A stretch of 64,000 bases of DNA from Nonomuraea endophytica (GCF_014203235.1 NZ_JACHIN010000003.1:362056-426055), one strand, 5' to 3'. Counted from the stretch's first letter, positions 28,712 through 37,621 are shown. A program made the numbers and translations. The notes: generated by a model from the letters alone, not told the origin.

Positions 28712-29782
28712 GTGGCGGCCCCCGCCAGGACCTCGCCGCAGATCGTGCGGCGCCGCTGGACCCTGGCGAAGTTCGCGCTGTTCTTCGGCGTCGCGGCGGG
28801 CCTGATCGGGCTGATCACCGTCCAGATCGCCCGGATCGGCACCGGCGCCGGCTACAGCCTCGTCGCGACCTTCGACGACGTCTCCGGCCTGGTGGAGGGC
28901 GACCTGGTCAAGATCGCGGGCGCGCCGGTCGGTCAGGTCGACACCATCAAGGTGGTGAACGGCAGAGCCGAGATCACCATGGAGGTGCAGGAGGGCATCA
29001 CCGTGCCCTCCGACACCGAGGCGGCGATCCGCTGGCGCAACGCCGTGGGCCAGCGCGTGGTCTACCTGCTGCCCGGCACCGCCAAGGACCGCCTGCCGCC
29101 GGGCGCGCGCATCGCCCGCACCGCCTCGGTCGTGGACATCGGCGAGCTGGTCAGCGACCTCGGCCCGCTGACCAGGAGCCTGGACCCCGAGCAGATCAAC
29201 CAGCTGCTCACTGCCGCCGCCAAGGCGCTCAAGGGCAACGACAAAAACATCCCGAGGCTGCTCGACAACGTCAACGCCATCACCGGCACGCTCACCGAGC
29301 GCAAGGAGACGATCCGCGGCCTGCTGAAGGACTACGCGACCGTCAGCGGCGTGGTCGCCAGGCGCGACGAGCAGATCTCCCAGCTGGTCGACAACCTGGT
29401 GGTGCTGTCGGAGGCGTTCGCCAGCAACAGGAAGCTCATCGACGACTCGATCGTGGAGCTGAGCGCGACCCTGCACACCTCCAACGAGGTGCTCGGCAAG
29501 AACGCCGACGAACTCGGCGCGCTGGTCGACAACCTGTCGCGGCTGACCGGCGGCATCCGGCGCAACGTGGGCACCATCGAGAAGACGGTCAACACCTTCC
29601 GCCCGCCGTTCGAGCGCGCCTACTCCAGCGTCAACCGCGGCCACTACTTCATCTCCGCCGTCCCGTGCGTGGCCCTGGGCCCGTCGCCGTGCCCGTACCC
29701 GATGACCACGCCGCCCCCGCTGCGCGGCAGCAAGAAGATCGCCAGCACCAGCGACCTGCGGAAGCTCATGGTGGGTGACTGA
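28712..29782 (+). CDS. MceB-type substrate-binding protein
   Basis: 356 residues starting at GTG 28712, 1 nt after the mceA stop, with GGGAGG about 9-14 nt upstream. One N-terminal anchor (residues about 14-36), then the MCE domain with VATFDDVSGLVEGDLVKIAG and the helical domain. The C-terminus has two cysteines in SAVPCVALGPSPCPYP, as in other MceB proteins that end in a disulphide-capable segment. The stop overlaps mceC as TGATG. Confidence 0.92.
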   Translation: MAAPARTSPQIVRRRWTLAKFALFFGVAAGLIGLITVQIARIGTGAGYSLVATFDDVSGLVEGDLVKIAGAPVGQVDTIKVVNGRAEITMEVQEGITVPSDTEAAIRWRNAVGQRVVYLLPGTAKDRLPPGARIARTASVVDIGELVSDLGPLTRSLDPEQINQLLTAAAKALKGNDKNIPRLLDNVNAITGTLTERKETIRGLLKDYATVSGVVARRDEQISQLVDNLVVLSEAFASNRKLIDDSIVELSATLHTSNEVLGKNADELGALVDNLSRLTGGIRRNVGTIEKTVNTFRPPFERAYSSVNRGHYFISAVPCVALGPSPCPYPMTTPPPLRGSKKIASTSDLRKLMVGD

Positions 29783-30807
29783 TGGCCCTGAAGTCCTTCC
29801 GCGACCGCAACAAGATCGTCGTCGGCCTCGTGTCGATGGCCGTGCTCGGCTCGCTGCTGGTCGCCACGTTCCTGGTGGGCAGCCTGGGCCTGCTGGAGGG
29901 CGGCTACACGATGTCGGGGACGTTCACCGACTCCGGCGGCTTACGCGGCGGGCAGGACGTGCGGGTGGCGGGCGTGCGCGTCGGCGAGGTGACGGAGGTC
30001 CGCGCCGACTACGCGCGGGGCCACGTCGTGGTCACCTGGCGGGTCGACTCCGACGTACGGCTCGGTCGCATCACCCGGGCCGACGTCGCCCTGTCCAACC
30101 TTCTGGGCGGCCGCTACCTCAGGCTCACCGGCCCGGTCGCCGCCCCCTTCATGGACCAGCTCCCGGAGGCGCAGCGCCGCATCCCGGTGGAGCGCACCGG
30201 CACCCCCACGCTGATCAACGACGCCATCAAGGACGCCACCCGCCTGGTCAAGGCCCTGGACACCGACGCCGTGGACGACCTGCTCACCGAGCTCGGCAAG
30301 ATCGACACCAGCAAGCGCGGCCGCATCACCCGCCTGCTGAAGAACATCGGCGACCTGTCGGACACCATCAGCGAGAGCGAGCCCGAGCTGCAGAAGCTCC
30401 TCGACAACGGCACCCGGATCATGGACCTGCTGGAGAAGAAGGACAAGCAGCTCGCCCGCCTGATCGACGCCATCGAGATCATGCTGAACGAGCTGCGCGG
30501 CCGCAGGAACGAGCTGCGCACGCTGCTGGGCGACGGCAGCGACCTGGTCCAGAGCACCACCAAGCTGATCAACGAGCACGAGAAGTCGCTGGTCCAGGTC
30601 CTCGACGACAACGGCGCGATCACCACCCGGCTCAACGCCAGCAACCAGGAGTTCAACAAGCTCGTGGCCTGGATCGGCCCGACGTTCTCCGGCCTGGCGA
30701 CCATGGGCGGCCAGGGGCCCTGGATCGAGGCGATCGCCACCGGGCTCGGCCCGATCAACCCGGAGGTGCTGGGCGCCATCGCCAAGGACAGGAAGAACGA
30801 CCGATGA
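29782..30807 (+). CDS. MceC-type substrate-binding protein, contains a TTA codon
   Basis: 341 residues. An anchor at about 11-36 is followed by the MCE domain (YTMSGTFTDSGGLRGGQDVR) and a long, highly charged coiled-coil region (about 130-290, for example LEKKDKQLARLIDAIEIM). Codon 54 (29941-29943) is TTA, a rare leucine codon in high-GC actinomycetes that makes translation depend on the bldA tRNA in Streptomyces; I noticed no other in-frame TTA in this window. The start and stop overlap neighbouring genes. Confidence 0.92.
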   Translation: MALKSFRDRNKIVVGLVSMAVLGSLLVATFLVGSLGLLEGGYTMSGTFTDSGGLRGGQDVRVAGVRVGEVTEVRADYARGHVVVTWRVDSDVRLGRITRADVALSNLLGGRYLRLTGPVAAPFMDQLPEAQRRIPVERTGTPTLINDAIKDATRLVKALDTDAVDDLLTELGKIDTSKRGRITRLLKNIGDLSDTISESEPELQKLLDNGTRIMDLLEKKDKQLARLIDAIEIMLNELRGRRNELRTLLGDGSDLVQSTTKLINEHEKSLVQVLDDNGAITTRLNASNQEFNKLVAWIGPTFSGLATMGGQGPWIEAIATGLGPINPEVLGAIAKDRKNDR

Positions 30808-31832
30808 GAGTGCTGAAGCTGCTCGTGGCGACGCTCCTGCTGGTCTCCTCCGGCGGGTGCGGGCTGATGGGCGGGGCGGCGCCGTACACGATCACCGCGA
30901 TCTTCTCGAGCGCGCCCTCGCTGTACGAGCAGGCGCGCGTGAAGGTGATGGGCCTGGACGCCGGGTACGTGGAGCGGATCGCGATCGAGGGCGACAAGGT
31001 CCGGGTGACGATGTCGGTGGACGCGGAGGTGCCGCTGCCGGAGCAGGTGAAGGCGGTGGTCGCGCCGCAGAACACGCTCGGCGAGCGCAACGTGGTGCTG
31101 TATCCGCCGTGGAAGCCGGGGGAGCGGCGGGCCGGGCCGGGGACGGTGATCCCGCTGGGGCGTACGGACCTGCCGGTGGAGATCGACGACGCGCTGGACG
31201 CCTTCACGAAGCTGACCGACGCCCTGGACGACGAGAAGCTCGGCGACGTCGCGGGCAACCTGGCCGACGGTGTGCGCGGGCGCGGCAAGACGATCAACAA
31301 CGCGCTCTCCGACACCGCCGAGCTGACCGGCACGCTCGCCAAGCAGGATCAGCAGCTCATCGACCTGGCCAAGGGCCTGAACCGGCTGGCCACCAGCCTC
31401 AACGACCGCCAGGGCCAGGTGACCAGGGCCATCGACGCCTTCTCCGAGGCGAGCGCGATCCTGGCCGAGGAGCGGCGCAGGCTGCGCGGCTTCATCTCGG
31501 GCATGGCGGACTTCGTCCGGCGCGGCGACGTGCTCATCGAAGAGTATTCCGAGCGCCTGCCCAGAGCCGCGGGGACGCTGGCCGAGCTGGTGCTGACCGT
31601 GCGGGCCAACAGCGAGTCGCTGGCCGCGGGCATCAAGGGCGCGGCGGACTTCGCCGACGTGCTGGTCGAGGCGTGGGACAGGAAGAACCACCTGCTGAAG
31701 ATCCGCGTCGTGCTCAACGCGATGACCAGGGCGTGGCTGCAGCCGTTGTTCGACGCGCTGAACCTGGGCAAGGTGCCGTGCCTGCCCGGCCGGCTCAGCA
31801 ACTGCCCGTTCCAGAAGAAGAAGGGCGGATGA
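30804..31832 (+). CDS. MceD-type substrate-binding protein with lipobox
   Basis: 342 residues from ATG 30804 (overlaps the mceC stop as ATGA). The N-terminus MRVLKLLVATLLLVSSGGC has a lipobox-like end with Cys19, so this subunit may be a lipoprotein rather than carry a transmembrane anchor. The MCE domain follows (YTITAIFSSAPSLYEQARVK) and then a helical domain. Two cysteines near the C-terminus (KVPCLPGRLSNCPF) may form a disulphide. Confidence 0.9.
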   Translation: MRVLKLLVATLLLVSSGGCGLMGGAAPYTITAIFSSAPSLYEQARVKVMGLDAGYVERIAIEGDKVRVTMSVDAEVPLPEQVKAVVAPQNTLGERNVVLYPPWKPGERRAGPGTVIPLGRTDLPVEIDDALDAFTKLTDALDDEKLGDVAGNLADGVRGRGKTINNALSDTAELTGTLAKQDQQLIDLAKGLNRLATSLNDRQGQVTRAIDAFSEASAILAEERRRLRGFISGMADFVRRGDVLIEEYSERLPRAAGTLAELVLTVRANSESLAAGIKGAADFADVLVEAWDRKNHLLKIRVVLNAMTRAWLQPLFDALNLGKVPCLPGRLSNCPFQKKKGG

Positions 31833-32863
31833 TGAGAGCGCGCGCCCTGACCGGCCTGCTCGCCCTGGCGATCACCACCTCGTGCTCGCTCCAGGCGCTC
31901 GGCGGGACGAGCGGCGATCTGACGATCCACGCGACCTTCGACGACGTGCAGAGCCTGGTCACCGGCCACAGCGTGCAGGTCTCCGACGTCAAGGTGGGCT
32001 CGGTCACCGAGATCCGGCTGCAGGGCTACCAGGCCAGGGTCACCATGGAGATCGACGGCGCGCACCGGGTCCCGCGGGGCACCACCGCGACGGTGGCCAA
32101 GACCTCGGTGCTGGGCGAGAACTACGTCCAGCTCACCCCGCCGCCGGGCAAGGACCTGTCGACCGGCCCGTACCTGCCCGCGGGCGCGACGATCACCGAC
32201 ACCTCGGTGGAGCCCGACATCGAGCAGGTCACCGAGAAGGCCGGCCCGCTCATCGAGGCCATCGGCGCGCAGGACGTCAACGGCATCCTGGACGCCGCCT
32301 CGACCGCCTTCGCCGGCAAGGGCGGCGACGTCAACAAGCTCATCAGGCAGACCGCCGAGGTCACCGACAGCTACGCCGCCGCCCGCACCGAACTGGCGGC
32401 CACCGTGGACTACCTGGCGCGGCTCGGCGACGACCTGGCCAAGGGCGAGAAGGAACTGGACAAGCTGCCCGGCACGCTGGCCGCCGCGACCGCCAGGATC
32501 GCGCACGGGCGCAAGCACGTGAAGAAGGCCATCGTCGCACTGACCGGCCTGGCGAAGGAGGCCAACGGCACCGTCTACCCGCGCCACGCGGCCCGCCTGC
32601 GCACGATCATGCGCGAGCTGGACGGCGTCACCGACGCGATGGTGCGCGGCAAGGAGGACCTCAAGCGCCTCATGGCCAGGATCCAGTACTTCATCGACAC
32701 GCCGCCGATCACCGTCAACGGCCAGGTGCTCATCTACGTCTGGCTGAAGGGCCTGCTGGTCAACGACAGCAGGGGCGTCATCCCCAACGACATCAAGGTG
32801 GAGCCGCCGGCGCTGCCCAACCAGCTCAAGGACTTCCAGCTGCTGTGGGAGCCGCCGCGATGA
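31829..32863 (+). CDS. MceE-type lipoprotein subunit
   Basis: 344 residues starting at ATG 31829 (a second ATG follows at 31832), overlapping the mceD stop. The signal MMRARALTGLLALAITTSC ends in a lipobox with Cys19; the fifth Mce protein is the classical lipoprotein (LprK-type). MCE domain: LTIHATFDDVQSLVTGHSVQ and AKTSVLGENYVQLTPP. The C-terminal helical region is rich in Lys and Asp. Its stop overlaps mceF as ATGA. Confidence 0.92.
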   Translation: MMRARALTGLLALAITTSCSLQALGGTSGDLTIHATFDDVQSLVTGHSVQVSDVKVGSVTEIRLQGYQARVTMEIDGAHRVPRGTTATVAKTSVLGENYVQLTPPPGKDLSTGPYLPAGATITDTSVEPDIEQVTEKAGPLIEAIGAQDVNGILDAASTAFAGKGGDVNKLIRQTAEVTDSYAAARTELAATVDYLARLGDDLAKGEKELDKLPGTLAAATARIAHGRKHVKKAIVALTGLAKEANGTVYPRHAARLRTIMRELDGVTDAMVRGKEDLKRLMARIQYFIDTPPITVNGQVLIYVWLKGLLVNDSRGVIPNDIKVEPPALPNQLKDFQLLWEPPR

Positions 32864-34203
32864 AGAACCTGCGCATCTACCTCAACCTGGGCTTCTTCGC
32901 GCTGCTGGGCATCGTGATGACGATCTGGGCGTTCACCACGATCATCAAGCTGGACGCGATCGAGCAGCCGTACCGGGTCTCGGCCGAGTTCGAGTCGTCA
33001 CCCGGTCTGATCCGCGGCTTCGACGTCGCCTACCTGGGCGTGCGGGTCGGGCGGATCGGCGACGTACGGCTGGCGCCCGGCAAGATCGTCGTGGGCCTCG
33101 ACATCGAGCGGGAGGTCCGGCTGCCCAAGGCGCTGACGGCCGAGGTGCGGCGCAAGTCGGCGATCGGCGAGCCGTACGTGGAGCTGTCCCCGCCCAAGAC
33201 GATGACCGGCCAGAACCTCGCGCCCGGCGACACGATCCCGCTGCGCAGCACGTCGGTGCCGCTGGACTACAAGAAGTTGTTCGAGGGCGTGGGCAAGCTG
33301 CTCAACGCGGTCCCGCCCAAGGACGCCAAGACGATCACGCACGAGCTGGCCGTGGCCCTGGAGGGGCGCTCGCCCGCGATCAGGAGCATCATCGACGACG
33401 CCCACGGCCTGACCGACACGCTGGCCGACAACTCCGCCGTGCTCGACGAGCTGTCGGTGCAGCTCACCGAGCTGACCCACACGCTGGCCGGGAAGCGGAA
33501 CGAGCTGGCCTCCGGGATCGAGAACACCGAGCTGGTGACCTCCTCGCTGGTGGAGTCCCGGCAGGACCTCAACGCGTTCCTGGACCAGGGGCCGGGGGTG
33601 TTCGCGCAGATCGACGGGCTGCTCCAGCGGGCCAGGCCGGGCTTCTCCTGCCTGCTGTCGGCGGCCGGGGCGCCGCACAAGCCGATCTTCTCCTCGGCTT
33701 CCGAGCGGAACATCCACCACCTGCTGAGCACCATGCCGACCGCGCTGAGCCTGGCCGACGACATCAGCGACCGCCGCGACGGCACCGTCTACGGGCGCAA
33801 CATGTTCGTCTTCAGCGTGCCGGGCGGGCCGAAGGTGGCCGAGGAGTACGCCGAGCCGCTGGGGCCGCCGGCCATCCCGGGCCTGCGCGCCTGCCCGAAG
33901 CGGCCGCCCGCCGCTCTTGAGGCCGCCGAAGAGGGCCCCCGCGAGGAAGAGGAGAAGGAACGTGCGGCCCGGCCCGTGACCTCCGAGAAGAACGTGACCT
34001 CAGAGAAGAGGACGGAGCCCCCGAAGGAAGCGACAGAGACTCAGAAGAAGGACGTCCCCGCCAGGACGGCCTCGGCCGACACCCCACTCGACCACACACC
34101 CCTGATTGTCGCGATTTTCCTCGCCGTCGTCGCGGGTGGTGGCATCGTGGGCTGGATCGCGGTGGGCCGTGCCGCCCGCCGGCGCGAAACGGAGCTTTCA
34201 TGA
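32860..34203 (+). CDS. MceF-type substrate-binding protein with extra C-terminal membrane anchor
   Basis: 447 residues, longer than its siblings. The N-terminal anchor (residues about 9-28) and MCE domain (YRVSAEFESSPGLIRGFDVA) are normal. From about residue 348 a Glu/Lys/Thr-rich linker of about 65 residues (containing REEEEKERAARP) leads to a second hydrophobic helix at about 414-435 (LIVAIFLAVVAGGGIVGWIA) and a basic tail RAARRRETELS. Family members usually end in the periplasm without a second helix. The tail resembles a sorting signal but has no LPXTG or LAXTG. The stop overlaps the next gene as ATGA. Confidence 0.9.
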   Translation: MKNLRIYLNLGFFALLGIVMTIWAFTTIIKLDAIEQPYRVSAEFESSPGLIRGFDVAYLGVRVGRIGDVRLAPGKIVVGLDIEREVRLPKALTAEVRRKSAIGEPYVELSPPKTMTGQNLAPGDTIPLRSTSVPLDYKKLFEGVGKLLNAVPPKDAKTITHELAVALEGRSPAIRSIIDDAHGLTDTLADNSAVLDELSVQLTELTHTLAGKRNELASGIENTELVTSSLVESRQDLNAFLDQGPGVFAQIDGLLQRARPGFSCLLSAAGAPHKPIFSSASERNIHHLLSTMPTALSLADDISDRRDGTVYGRNMFVFSVPGGPKVAEEYAEPLGPPAIPGLRACPKRPPAALEAAEEGPREEEEKERAARPVTSEKNVTSEKRTEPPKEATETQKKDVPARTASADTPLDHTPLIVAIFLAVVAGGGIVGWIAVGRAARRRETELS

Positions 34204-34859
34204 CCACCGACCAGGAAACCCCCGCGAAGGCTGAGTCTGAAGTAGAGGTTGAGACCGAGGCTCAGGCGAAGGTCGACTCCGGGTTCCGCATGAAGATCAT
34301 GGGCGCCGTGGCCGCCATGCTCGTCGCCGCCCTCGCCGCGACGGCGGTGCTCCAGTGGATGTCCGCGGGCCGCGCCCAGGACGCCCGCGCCGCGCTGGAG
34401 GCCGACCGGGCGCTGCGCCTGGAGGTCTCCCAGGCCGCGCACACCTTCGGCCAGTCGCTGCTCAGCTATGACTACCAGAGCCTGCAGGCCACCAGGACCA
34501 AGCTCATGGCCATGGCCACCGGCGACTTCCTCAACACCTACGACGACGCCTTCGGCGGCGTGATGGAACAGGTCATCGTCAAGCTGCAGGCCGTCTCCGT
34601 CGCCACCGTCCGCGACGTCTACCTCGCCGACGTCGACCAGTCCTCAGCCCATGCCATTGTGGTGGTGGACCAACAGGTGACGACGGCCAAGGCGATCAGA
34701 AGCGTCAAGGACTCGCACCTGAAGATCGCTCTGGTGCGGGAGAAGGGGTCATGGAAGGTTCGCGAGGTCACGGTGCTCGGCGCGGCCCAGGAGAACCAGT
34801 ACAACAAGGACGGCACGCCCCTGGCCGACCCGAGTCCCACCCCGACCAAGAAGAAGTAG
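34200..34859 (+). CDS. Mce-associated membrane protein
   Basis: 219 residues: an acidic cytoplasmic N-terminus of about 28 residues, one transmembrane helix (about 34-52, IMGAVAAMLVAALAATAVLQW), and a periplasmic domain with the SnoaL/NTF2-like pattern of Mas proteins (LLSYDYQSLQATRTKLMAMA, TGDFLNTYDD). It ends in a Pro/Lys tail. Genes of this type follow mceF in most actinobacterial mce operons and stabilise the complex. It overlaps mceF by 4 nt. Confidence 0.9.
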   Translation: MTTDQETPAKAESEVEVETEAQAKVDSGFRMKIMGAVAAMLVAALAATAVLQWMSAGRAQDARAALEADRALRLEVSQAAHTFGQSLLSYDYQSLQATRTKLMAMATGDFLNTYDDAFGGVMEQVIVKLQAVSVATVRDVYLADVDQSSAHAIVVVDQQVTTAKAIRSVKDSHLKIALVREKGSWKVREVTVLGAAQENQYNKDGTPLADPSPTPTKKK

Positions 34860-34876
34860 CCGCCACGGCCGTCGTC

Positions 34877-35467
34877 ATGGGCGCGCGATCCGAGCAGGTG
34901 CGCGCCCCCGCCGCCTGGCTCACCGACGTCGAGCGCGCGCGTGCGGCCCGCTTCGTGCACGAGGCCGACCGCCGCGCGTTCGTCGCCGCCCACCTTCTGG
35001 TACGGCTCAGCGCCGCCGCCTGCCTGGACGCCGACCCGGCCACGCTCACCCTGTTGCAATACTGCGAGATCCATGGGGAGGGGCACGGCCGGCCGTACCT
35101 GAAGGAGTTCCCCGACCTCGGCGTCAGCCTGAGCCACACGCGCGGCTACGTCGCGGCGGCGGCGGGACCGGGCAAGGTGGGCATCGACGCCGAACGGGTC
35201 CCTCCGGGCGCTTTCGACACCGCCCTGGCCGCCCAGATAGCCGCGCCCACGAGCGTCACCGACAACACCGAGCTGATCCGGCTGTGGGCGCGCAAGGAGG
35301 CGCTCATCAAACGCGGCGAACTGTCCCTGGACACGGTCCGCACGCCGATCGTGTGGGATGCCCACCACGTGCTCGAATGGCAGGAGCCGCCGGACGTCGT
35401 GGTGGTGGCGGTCACCGACGTCAAGGCCGAGCGCGTCGGCGGTCAGGGCCTGGAGCCGTCGTCGTAG
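34877..35467 (+). CDS. 4'-phosphopantetheinyl transferase, Sfp type
   Basis: 196 residues from ATG 34877; the open frame before it is a shadow of the Mce-associated gene. Motifs are SLSHTRGYVAAAA, VGIDAERV (Mg2+ and CoA binding) and WARKEALIKRG. Such enzymes attach phosphopantetheine to acyl or peptidyl carrier proteins. The gene starts 17 nt after the mce operon on the same strand, so co-transcription is likely, though its carrier protein is not encoded here. Its end overlaps nuoH on the other strand by 25 nt. Confidence 0.92.
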   Translation: MGARSEQVRAPAAWLTDVERARAARFVHEADRRAFVAAHLLVRLSAAACLDADPATLTLLQYCEIHGEGHGRPYLKEFPDLGVSLSHTRGYVAAAAGPGKVGIDAERVPPGAFDTALAAQIAAPTSVTDNTELIRLWARKEALIKRGELSLDTVRTPIVWDAHHVLEWQEPPDVVVVAVTDVKAERVGGQGLEPSS

Positions 35468-36699
35468 TGCGGGAGGTCGAGCGGCGGCACCGGGAAGCCG
35501 CCGGCGGCCGGCTCGCGCTCCAGCTCCTCGAACTCCGCGGCGACCCTGGCCCTCCCGGCCTCCTCGCGCCGCTGCCGCACGGTGTCGAACCGTAGCCAGA
35601 CCGCCAGCGCGCCGGCCACGACGGCCACGCCGAGGCCGATACCCAGCGGCTCGCCGCCGTTCACCACCAGGTTGCGCACCGCCGCCACGACCATGATCCA
35701 GGCCAGGCTGACCGGGATCAGCACCTTCCAGCCCAGCGCCATCAACTGGTCGTAGCGGACGCGCGGCAACGAGGCGCGTACCCACACGACGAAGCAGAAG
35801 ACCAGCACGAACTTGACGAAGAACCAGAGCGGCCCCCACCAGCCCTCGTCCGGCAGGCCGAACGGCGCCCGCCACCCGCCCAGGAACAACGTGACGGCGA
35901 TGCCGGAGGCGGTGAACGTGTGCAGGTACTCGCCCATCATGATCAGGGCGAACTTCAGCGACGACGAGTACTCGGTCTGGAAGCCGCCGACCAGCTCGCC
36001 CTCGCCCTCGGGCAGGTCGAACGGGATGCGCGCGGCCTCGCCGAACATGCAGACCACGTAGACCAGGAACGACGGCAGCAGCAGCACCGCGAACCAGGTC
36101 TGCGCCTGCGCCCCGACGATCTCCGACGTGGACAGCGTCCCGGCGAACAGGAACACGCCGACGAAGGAAAGGCCCATCGCGATCTCGTAGGAGACCACCT
36201 GCGCCGCGCTCCGCAACCCGCCCAGCAGCGCGTACGGCGAGCGCGACGACCACCCGGCCAGCACCATCCCGTACACCGACACCGCGCCCATGGCCAGCAT
36301 GAACAGCACCGCCACCGGAAGGTCCACCAGCTGCAACGGCGTCCGCACCCCGAACAGGTCCACCACCGGCCCGAACGGCACGATCGAGAAGGCCAGGAAC
36401 GCCGGCACCACCATGATGACCGGCGCCAGCAGGTACAGCACCCGGTCCACCGCGCGCGGGAAGAGGTCCTCCTTCAGGCCCATCTTGATCGCGTCGGCGA
36501 CCGACTGCAGGATGCCGTACCGGCCGGCCCGGTTGGGCCCGCGACGGTGCTGCATGCGCGCGATCAGCTTGCGCTCGAACCAGACCCCGAAGACGACCCC
36601 GAGCGCCAGGAAGAGAAAGAGCATCACCGCCTTGACGATGATGATCCACAACGGGTCCTGGCCGAAGTCGGCGAGGGTGGGATCGGCCATGAACGTCAC
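35443..36699 (-). CDS. nuoH: NADH-quinone oxidoreductase subunit H, encoded away from a nuo operon
   Basis: 418 residues, eight predicted helices and a C-terminal cytoplasmic tail of about 50 residues. Conserved NuoH blocks are all present: GRYGILQSVADAIKMGLKED, WSSRSPYALLGGLRSAAQVV, GEAARIPFDLPEGEGELVGG and FQTEYSSSLKFALIMMGEYL. These surround the quinone site and the E-channel, so the protein looks functional. In complex I operons nuoH lies between nuoG and nuoI; here the neighbours are an AraC regulator and a phosphopantetheinyl transferase. It may be a relocated or second copy. Start ATG 36699, or 36690. Confidence 0.93.
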   Translation of the reverse strand: MTFMADPTLADFGQDPLWIIIVKAVMLFLFLALGVVFGVWFERKLIARMQHRRGPNRAGRYGILQSVADAIKMGLKEDLFPRAVDRVLYLLAPVIMVVPAFLAFSIVPFGPVVDLFGVRTPLQLVDLPVAVLFMLAMGAVSVYGMVLAGWSSRSPYALLGGLRSAAQVVSYEIAMGLSFVGVFLFAGTLSTSEIVGAQAQTWFAVLLLPSFLVYVVCMFGEAARIPFDLPEGEGELVGGFQTEYSSSLKFALIMMGEYLHTFTASGIAVTLFLGGWRAPFGLPDEGWWGPLWFFVKFVLVFCFVVWVRASLPRVRYDQLMALGWKVLIPVSLAWIMVVAAVRNLVVNGGEPLGIGLGVAVVAGALAVWLRFDTVRQRREEAGRARVAAEFEELEREPAAGGFPVPPLDLPHYDDGSRP

Positions 36700-36700
36700 G

Positions 36701-37495
36701 CTATTCGGCGAGCCGATCGGTGTATTGAACGAATGCGAACAGCTGTCTCGGCGTCATCTCCGTCATCGCCCGGACCTCCCGGGTGAGGTGGGACTGGTCG
36801 GCGTAACCGCAGGCGATGGCGGCGTCCAGCCGGGCCGCCGGCTGTCTCCACGCGTCCACGGTCCGCTGGAACCGGGCGATCCTGGCCACCGTCTTGGGCG
36901 ACAACCCCACCACCCGGCGGAACCCGAGCTCGACATAACGACGGCTGACGCCCAGCTCACCGGCGAGCGCCGCGATCGTGGCCGGCCCGGCCGGATCCTG
37001 CAGCCGCGACCAGGCGCGCATGACCAGCTCGTCGCGGCCCGCGCCGGGACGCAGCCACGCCGTCAGCCGCTCCTCCAGCAGGCCGAAGCGCTCCGCCCAG
37101 CCCGCAGCCGAGGCCAACCGGCCGGTCAGCTCCTCGGCCCGCGCGCCCAGCAGATCCTCCAGCCGCACGGTCGTCCCGGTCACCTCGCGCAGCGGCGCGC
37201 CCGTCAGCGCCGACATCCCGGCCGGGGTGAGCCCGAGCGCCACCCCGTGCCGCCACGGCGACCGGGCCGACACCGTCACGGCGGCGCGCGGGCCGGTGAC
37301 GATCGAGCCCATGCCGGTGAAGTCGACGATCAGCGTGGCCGCGTTGAGCGGCAGCATCCGGCTGGGCAGGTCGGCCTCGCCGGTGCGGAACCCGGCCCAC
37401 CCCAGCACGTACGGACGCAGCCACGGCGGCGACAGCCGGGCGGTCATCCGGTACGGCTCCGCCCGCGGCCGCGTGGGCAGCGAATGAATCGCCAT
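36701..37495 (-). CDS. AraC-family transcriptional regulator
   Basis: 264 residues from ATG 37495 (MAIHSLPTRPRAEP); a much longer open frame extends upstream but only as a shadow. The C-terminal HTH spans about 165-264: IAALAGELGVSRRYVELGFR and IACGYADQSHLTREVRAMTE are the two AraC helix-turn-helix units. The N-terminal 150 residues are a DUF6597-like sensor domain seen in many actinobacterial AraC proteins. It lies 1 nt from the nuoH start, so the two may be co-transcribed. Ligand unknown. Confidence 0.87.
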   Translation of the reverse strand: MAIHSLPTRPRAEPYRMTARLSPPWLRPYVLGWAGFRTGEADLPSRMLPLNAATLIVDFTGMGSIVTGPRAAVTVSARSPWRHGVALGLTPAGMSALTGAPLREVTGTTVRLEDLLGARAEELTGRLASAAGWAERFGLLEERLTAWLRPGAGRDELVMRAWSRLQDPAGPATIAALAGELGVSRRYVELGFRRVVGLSPKTVARIARFQRTVDAWRQPAARLDAAIACGYADQSHLTREVRAMTEMTPRQLFAFVQYTDRLAE

Positions 37496-37621
37496 CACCC
37501 GCCCAGCCTGCCCTAACCCCACCGGCCCCCTGACATCGGGCCGCCTCCCGAGGCGAACCGCATGGTCGAGTCGTGCGTTCCGCATCTGCCCTTTGAGCGC
37601 CCGCGGGCCGAGTTTTGAGTC

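Noticed and set aside
34080..34200. MceF C-terminus as a sortase cell-wall sorting signal
   Set aside because: Hydrophobic helix and basic tail fit, but no LPXTG, LAXTG or related motif precedes them.
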